Shown: positions 6,806 to 10,714 of the stretch, in pieces
How the letters are laid out: every line of letters starts with the position of its first letter
Position numbering within the stretch: position 1 is the first letter of the stretch
From: Desulfatitalea sp.
GTDB lineage: Bacteria; Desulfobacterota; Desulfobacteria; Desulfobacterales; Desulfosarcinaceae
Assembly (NCBI GenBank): GCA_013041835.1
Contig: JABDRH010000115.1
Coordinates: 1-10,714, forward strand
Direction: 5' to 3'
Length of the DNA: 10,714 bases
Notes under the pieces: generated by a model
Seen by the model: only the letters and a program-made list of their open reading frames with translations
The model's database searches: none
Told to the model about the DNA's origin: nothing
Made by a program: the position numbers and the translations under genes

Positions 6806-7482
6806 ATATGATCGAGATATCGGATTATGCGCTGCCGGCCATCGGTTCGGGTGTGGGGCTTTCCGGTGTTTACCTGGCCCTTGGCCACGGGGATGTGTAT
6901 GCCATCGACAGCCGTAACGCCGATGACGCGCATACCTTGCTGCGCGCCCTGGCGACCCTGATTCGTCCCCTGACCGGTGTATACCGCTTCAAGGGGCGCA
7001 CCCATGACCTGCGCAAATACGGCGACATGTTGTGCTGCAAGCGCCTGATCGGTTATGTGGCGCCGGATGCGGCCCTGATCAGCAATTTGAATGTGCGGCA
7101 AAACCTGTTGCTGCAACGTTACTATTACGAAAACCGGCTTGATATCGATCTGGACGCATCTGTGTTATCTTTGTGCGACGACTTCGGCATCGCTGACAAG
7201 CTGGATCAACGACCGGCAGGCCTGAACGCCATGGAAATCCAGGCTGCCATTATCATTCGTGAGTTGACCAAGAGGCCGGAAATACTGCTGCTTGATCAGC
7301 CGGAGAATTTCATTGGCCATGCCAAATTCGATCTGATGGTCGAGATCTTCAACCAATTGATCGACGACCGCTTGCCCATTGTGTTTTTGTCACACGACAA
7401 ACGCTTGGTGCGGCGTTTTGCCAACAAGAAGATTTTAATTACCAACGGTACCCTGACGACCGTGATATTGAAACCGACCTAG
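6802..7482 (+). CDS. MlaF-like ABC subunit with degenerate nucleotide-binding motifs (predicted pseudo-ATPase)
   Basis: The 226-residue frame is intact and overlaps the permease stop by ATGA. Length, position and block order match MlaF, but the active-site motifs are eroded. Where the P-loop GxxGxGK[ST]T should precede LL, residues ~36-48 read DSRNADDAHTLL, with no Gly and no Lys. The Q-loop position, before DAALISNLNVRQNL, has Pro instead of Gln. The signature LSGGQ is LNAME (before IQAAIIIREL). Walker B is kept as EILLLDQP, but the catalytic Glu after Asp is Gln. The D-loop is replaced by ENFIGHAKF. The switch His survives in VFLSHDKRLVRRF. Canonical ATP hydrolysis therefore looks impossible. 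I infer a structural or regulatory pseudo-ATPase, or one half of a heterodimer with an ATPase encoded elsewhere. Clean frame and flanking conservation argue against simple gene decay. Confidence 0.85.
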   Translation: MNMIEISDYALPAIGSGVGLSGVYLALGHGDVYAIDSRNADDAHTLLRALATLIRPLTGVYRFKGRTHDLRKYGDMLCCKRLIGYVAPDAALISNLNVRQNLLLQRYYYENRLDIDLDASVLSLCDDFGIADKLDQRPAGLNAMEIQAAIIIRELTKRPEILLLDQPENFIGHAKFDLMVEIFNQLIDDRLPIVFLSHDKRLVRRFANKKILITNGTLTTVILKPT

Positions 7483-7494
7483 GATAACGATAGT

Positions 7495-8535
7495 ATGGAA
7501 ATGGAATTCTCCAAATTAGAAAGGCTTGTGGGCGCCTTTATCGTCGGCGTCATCATCCTGCTCATTGCCACGTTTGTGATCATCGGCCGGGGCAAGGACT
7601 GGTTTGAAACATACATTACCTACTACACCACCTTCGACGAAACCTACAACCTGCAGGAGAATGCCGCCATCAAGCTTTTCCGGGCGGACATCGGCAAGGT
7701 GAAACAGGTCACGCTGGAAAAAAACCACGTGCGTCTCAAGCTGGCCATCCAGGAAAAATATGCCTCGCGGATACGTGAGGACACCGTGGCCCAGGTGGAA
7801 AGCCCCACGCTCATCGGTTCGGAATATATCGCTATTGTCCCCGGCACCGCCGATGCGCCGACAATCGCCGCGGGCGGAGAGATACCTTCGCGGGAAAAGC
7901 GCTCCATCGCGGATATTCTGGATGAGTTTGAAGTGGAAAAGACCGCCCTGATGGTCATTAAGGCGCTTCAGGAGATTTCCAAGTTCGCCGAATACCTAAA
8001 TGATCCGGAAGGCCCGCTGCTGATCTCCTTGAACAATTTGGAAGCGACCAGCGGCGATGTGAGGAAAATCAGCAATGACCTGAAAGCCGGCAAGGGCCCG
8101 GCCGGCTTGCTGCTCGAATCCGAAGATCTGCTGCAACAGATCGTGGACATCATCGCGCGCTTGGACCATGTCATGGAAAACATCGATGCGGCCACGGCCA
8201 AAGCGCCGCACGCCATGGATCTGGTGCAAGAGAACCTGACCACCTACCGCGACACCGGGCACGCGCTACAGGCCCGCGTGGAACAGGCGCGGATTGCCAT
8301 GGAGGATATCAAACGCGCATCGGCGGATCTTCAAACCATCATGGTCAACATCAAATCCGGCAGCCAACGGGTGCCCGAAATCACCATCACTTTTCAAGAA
8401 GGCATCGATGAAATCCGACGAGGCGTTGAACAAGTCAACCGCGTGGTCCAGTCGCTTCAAAGAAGCGTCCTCATTCGCGGCAACCTACCCCTCGAATCCA
8501 CCCCCGGTCAAACCGACGCCGGTGCAAGGCCTTAA
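7495..8535 (+). CDS. MlaD-like MCE-domain protein
   Basis: This 346-residue protein has a short cytoplasmic start, one transmembrane anchor (~10-31) and an MCE domain at ~41-117. The domain shows the family pattern TTFDETYNLQENAAIKLF, then ADIGKVKQVTL, and ends SPTLIGSEYIAIVPG. MCE domains oligomerise into rings or tubes with a hydrophobic channel that carries lipids between membranes. The C-terminal ~200 residues are long, charged and mostly helical with likely coiled-coil stretches (~150-325), ending in SLQRSVLIRGNLP, which resembles the end of long MlaD relatives. At 346 residues it is about twice E. coli MlaD length, so the helical tail may reach into the periplasm as in PqiB/LetB-like or mycobacterial Mce proteins. 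AGGA overlaps the upstream stop TAG, 10 bases before ATG 7495. ATG 7501 is an alternative start. The gene forms an operon with the permease and ABC subunit. Confidence 0.9.
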   Translation: MEMEFSKLERLVGAFIVGVIILLIATFVIIGRGKDWFETYITYYTTFDETYNLQENAAIKLFRADIGKVKQVTLEKNHVRLKLAIQEKYASRIREDTVAQVESPTLIGSEYIAIVPGTADAPTIAAGGEIPSREKRSIADILDEFEVEKTALMVIKALQEISKFAEYLNDPEGPLLISLNNLEATSGDVRKISNDLKAGKGPAGLLLESEDLLQQIVDIIARLDHVMENIDAATAKAPHAMDLVQENLTTYRDTGHALQARVEQARIAMEDIKRASADLQTIMVNIKSGSQRVPEITITFQEGIDEIRRGVEQVNRVVQSLQRSVLIRGNLPLESTPGQTDAGARP

Positions 8536-8629
8536 CGTGCGGTACAAGCCATCCCCACCCGCATATTGGCGGCGCCTCATAGTCATGGCGTGAGCGCGTC
8601 TTTAAAGTCACATAAGGGAGAAGGAGTAG
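8536..8629. other. Intergenic gap between the MCE cassette and the amidohydrolase
   Basis: These 94 bases hold no recognisable gene. I see no hairpin followed by a T run, so no clear terminator, and no convincing promoter. The last bases carry purine-rich AGGGAG and AAGGAG, the ribosome-binding sequence of the next gene. Confidence 0.5.
8615..8626 (+). promoter_or_regulatory. Double Shine-Dalgarno before the amidohydrolase
   Basis: AGGGAG and AAGGAG lie in tandem just before ATG 8630 and ATG 8636. AGGGAG suits the first ATG with about 9 bases of spacing, and AAGGAG suits the second with about 9. AAGGAG is only 3 bases from the first ATG. Either start is possible and they differ by two residues. 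Confidence 0.55.
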
Positions 8630-10504
8630 ATGAACATGATTTCGAAAACAGCATACTCAATTTCGTCAATCATTATTTGTATCATGATATCAACCGCTGC
8701 GTGTTCCGACGAAATTGCCGATACAATCTACAAGAATGGAAACATTATCACTATTAACGATATCCAACCCGGAGCGGAGGCAGTGGCCGTGAAGGACGGT
8801 AAAATTCTAGCCATTGGCACTCAGAAAGATGTACTCAAACACAAGGGGAAAGCGACCCGGCTGATCGAGCTTGAAGGTCAAACCATGCTTCCAGGTTTCG
8901 TTGATGCTCATGGCCACGTCATGGCCGGTGGGCTGCAGGCACTCTCGGCCAATGTGCTTGCGCCTCCCGATGGCAAAGTGAAAGATATCCCCTCGCTGCA
9001 GCAAACACTTCGTGAGTGGGTTGCCGAGAATGAAAAAATTGTCGAGAAAATCGACCTTGTTGTCGGCTTTGGGTACGACAACGCCGAGTTAGCTGAACTG
9101 CGTCATCCCTTGCGTGAGGATCTGGATGCCGTGTCGAAGGACGTGCCAATCCTTCTGATCCACCAGTCCGGCCACTTGATTAGCGTGAACTCGAAAGCAC
9201 TGGCGATTGGTGGAATCACGTCGGCAACCCCCAATCCTACCGGCGGCGTCATTCAACGCCGTGAAGGTGGCAAGGCACCCAACGGCGTTCTCGAGGAGAC
9301 CGCCGCATTTCCCTTGATGCTCAAACTGTTGGGCCGGGCAGGGACAGAAGGATCCGCCGCCTTCGTCCGCGCTGGCGCTGAAATGTGGGCGCGTTTCGGC
9401 TATACGACGGCGCAGGACGGCAGAACCATGCCCAATGCGGTCAAGACCATGAAGGCGGTCGCGGCAACGGGTGAGTTCAAGATCGACATCGTAAGCTATC
9501 CGGACGTGCTTGTGGATCGCGAGTTAATCAAGCGTGAAGTCAGCCCCACCTACAAAAACCGTTTCCGCGTTGCCGGCGCCAAACTTACCATCGACGGTTC
9601 GCCGCAGGGTTTTACGGCGTGGCGTGACCGCCCCTACTACAAACCGGTCGGTGATTATCCACCAGGATACGTGGGATATCCCGCCGCCACCGCCGATCTG
9701 GTTGGTGATGCTATTGATTGGGCCTTTTCCAACAACATCCAAATCAATACCCACGCAAATGGTGAGGCCGCCTCGGACCAACTCATATCCTACATCCGGT
9801 CAGCCAAGGAAAAATACGGACATGGCGATCGCCGTCCAGTTTTAGTCCATGGCCAGTTTCTCCGTGAGGATCAGGTGGATTCCCTGAAGTCTCTGGGCAT
9901 TATGCCATCGCTGTTTCCTATGCATACCTTCTACTGGGGAGACTGGCACAGGGAGCACACCGTCGGCCCTGCTTTAGCAGACAACATTTCTCCGACCGGT
10001 TGGTGTGTCGCTCGGGGGATGAAGTTCAGCACCCATCATGACGCGCCGGTGGCCTTTCCCAACTCAATGCGTGTGCTTGATGCCACCGTCACCCGCCGTT
10101 CACGTTCCGGTGACATCATTGGCCCGGTACAACGCGTCGACGTGATGACCGCCCTAAAAGCGATGACGATTTGGCCCGCCTGGCAGCACTTTGAAGAAGG
10201 CACCAAAGGGTCGCTCGAAGTGGGCAAGCTCGCTGACTTCGTGATCCTCGACAAGAACCCATTGACGATTGATCCCGACAACCTCGATCAGATCAAGGTC
10301 GTGCAGACGATCAAGGAAGACGTTACCGTCTTTGATATCGACCAAATGAAGAAGGCCAGCGCAAGTCTGAAGCCCGGTGGCGTTTCCGAGCTTGCTTTCA
10401 CACGAGCCATCCGCTTCGCCTCACTTGCACCCGGCCAGGGCAACTGTTACTGCAATGCCCTGGGTAGAATTGGCGACGCCATGGCCGGAGGAGCGGGTCG
10501 CTGA
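8630..10504 (+). CDS. YtcJ-like metal-dependent amidohydrolase, candidate lipoprotein
   Basis: The 624-residue protein belongs to the amidohydrolase superfamily (Amidohydro_3/YtcJ-like). The metal-site blocks are in order: VDAHGH (H94, H96), KLTIDGSPQG (K318), NTHANGEAASD (H375), LVHGQF (H407) and THHDAPVAFP (D471). The C-terminal beta-sandwich block GSLEVGKLADFVILDKNPL (~527-545) is also typical. The family hydrolyses amide or ester-like C-N bonds in cyclic or acyl compounds, and the substrate is not identifiable. The N-terminus is hydrophobic (~8-24) and ends in STAAC, so Cys25 may be lipidated. The -3 Thr makes the lipobox imperfect, and Sec export with ordinary cleavage is the alternative. 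After the usual fold end there is a ~45-residue tail with GNCYCNALGRIGDAM, unlike typical YtcJ proteins of ~530-560 residues. The tail could bind metal or cofactor, or be subfamily-specific. It lies 94 bases after the MCE cassette and is probably transcribed separately. Confidence 0.9.
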   Translation: MNMISKTAYSISSIIICIMISTAACSDEIADTIYKNGNIITINDIQPGAEAVAVKDGKILAIGTQKDVLKHKGKATRLIELEGQTMLPGFVDAHGHVMAGGLQALSANVLAPPDGKVKDIPSLQQTLREWVAENEKIVEKIDLVVGFGYDNAELAELRHPLREDLDAVSKDVPILLIHQSGHLISVNSKALAIGGITSATPNPTGGVIQRREGGKAPNGVLEETAAFPLMLKLLGRAGTEGSAAFVRAGAEMWARFGYTTAQDGRTMPNAVKTMKAVAATGEFKIDIVSYPDVLVDRELIKREVSPTYKNRFRVAGAKLTIDGSPQGFTAWRDRPYYKPVGDYPPGYVGYPAATADLVGDAIDWAFSNNIQINTHANGEAASDQLISYIRSAKEKYGHGDRRPVLVHGQFLREDQVDSLKSLGIMPSLFPMHTFYWGDWHREHTVGPALADNISPTGWCVARGMKFSTHHDAPVAFPNSMRVLDATVTRRSRSGDIIGPVQRVDVMTALKAMTIWPAWQHFEEGTKGSLEVGKLADFVILDKNPLTIDPDNLDQIKVVQTIKEDVTVFDIDQMKKASASLKPGGVSELAFTRAIRFASLAPGQGNCYCNALGRIGDAMAGGAGR

Positions 10505-10714
10505 AATCCGATTAAAAGGATCTTTTTATTTGGGGTGCAGTTGACTCGGAACGGGTACTCCCGGTGAAACCAGCGGTTGGTAACTCGGAGCACGCAACCA
10601 TTGGACCGGAACACAACGTCTGGAGACCATTGGTTGTCGGTTAACCATGCAGGTCTCAGAAATAAACAAAAGATATTCTTGCGCGGATCGGTGTAGAGGG
10701 GGGCTATCCGGTTG
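10505..10714 (+). ncRNA. Gene-free, structured segment; possible 5' part of a group II intron
   Basis: I see no supported coding frame in these 210 bases. A weak hairpin with a T run, AAAAGGATCTTTTT near 10514-10527, follows the amidohydrolase stop. After it come nested inverted repeats: GGG/CCC around GGGTACTCCC, GGTTG (10575-10579) with CAACC (10595-10599), and GAGACC (10623-10628) with GGTCTC (10652-10657) enclosing ATTGGTT/AACCAT. Elements such as GTGCAGTTGAC, GGTAAC and ACGCAACC recall domain I of bacterial group II introns. The 5' splice motif GUGYG is not cleanly present, and any intron-encoded reverse transcriptase would lie beyond the edge. Strand is inferred from motif direction. 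Other structured RNAs or a mobile-element end remain possible. Confidence 0.3.
10514..10531 (+). terminator. Weak terminator-like hairpin after the amidohydrolase
   Basis: AAAAG, a 3-base loop GAT, then CTTTT with a following T/A-rich run lies about 10 bases after the amidohydrolase stop. The stem is AT-rich and only 5 bp, so this is at best a weak intrinsic terminator. Confidence 0.3.

Noticed and set aside
6802..7482. Frameshift or sequencing error as the cause of missing ATPase motifs
   Set aside because: The residues on both sides of each altered motif align with the ABC fold in the same frame, and substitutions are scattered over five motifs.

Overview
The window looks like chromosomal DNA of a Gram-negative bacterium. 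Two genes encode candidate lipoproteins, one encodes a predicted periplasmic protein, and there is an MCE/Mla-type lipid-transport cassette, so an outer membrane is implied. Gene style and repertoire suggest a deltaproteobacterium (Desulfobacterota, perhaps Desulfobacterales). That placement is inference only, because no rRNA or taxonomic marker gene is present. Most of the window is moderately GC-rich. The first ~710 bases are visibly more AT-rich.

Left part, minus strand, read right to left. From 5896 down to the left edge there are five genes in one direction: a secreted LPP20/FlgT-like protein (5042-5896), a short TPR lipoprotein (4663-5019), a complete SNF2-family helicase (1895-4603), a SWIM zinc-finger protein with a basic linker and an HTH tail (748-1884), and a membrane-anchored metallo-beta-lactamase-fold hydrolase that runs off the left edge (1-709). 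The helicase and SWIM genes are tightly coupled: the SWIM ribosome-binding site overlaps the helicase stop codon.

Right part, plus strand. Across a 132-bp divergent intergenic region, which carries two adjacent dyad-symmetric elements, lies a three-gene MCE cassette: permease (6029-6805), ABC ATPase-like subunit (6802-7482) and MCE/MlaD-type substrate-binding protein (7495-8535). The ABC subunit is the main surprise. Its reading frame is intact and keeps the ABC layout, but it has lost the P-loop lysine, the Q-loop glutamine, the LSGGQ signature, the catalytic glutamate (now Gln) and the D-loop. The permease also departs from the usual MlaE coupling motifs. This looks like an Mla-type complex built around a pseudo-ATPase, which is the best candidate here for an undescribed system. 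The two exported proteins encoded divergently could be envelope partners, but only position supports that.

Right end. A YtcJ-like metal-dependent amidohydrolase with a lipoprotein-like N-terminus and a Cys-containing C-terminal tail occupies 8630-10504. The last 210 bases carry no gene but contain nested inverted repeats resembling a structured RNA, possibly the 5' domain of a group II intron that continues beyond the window.
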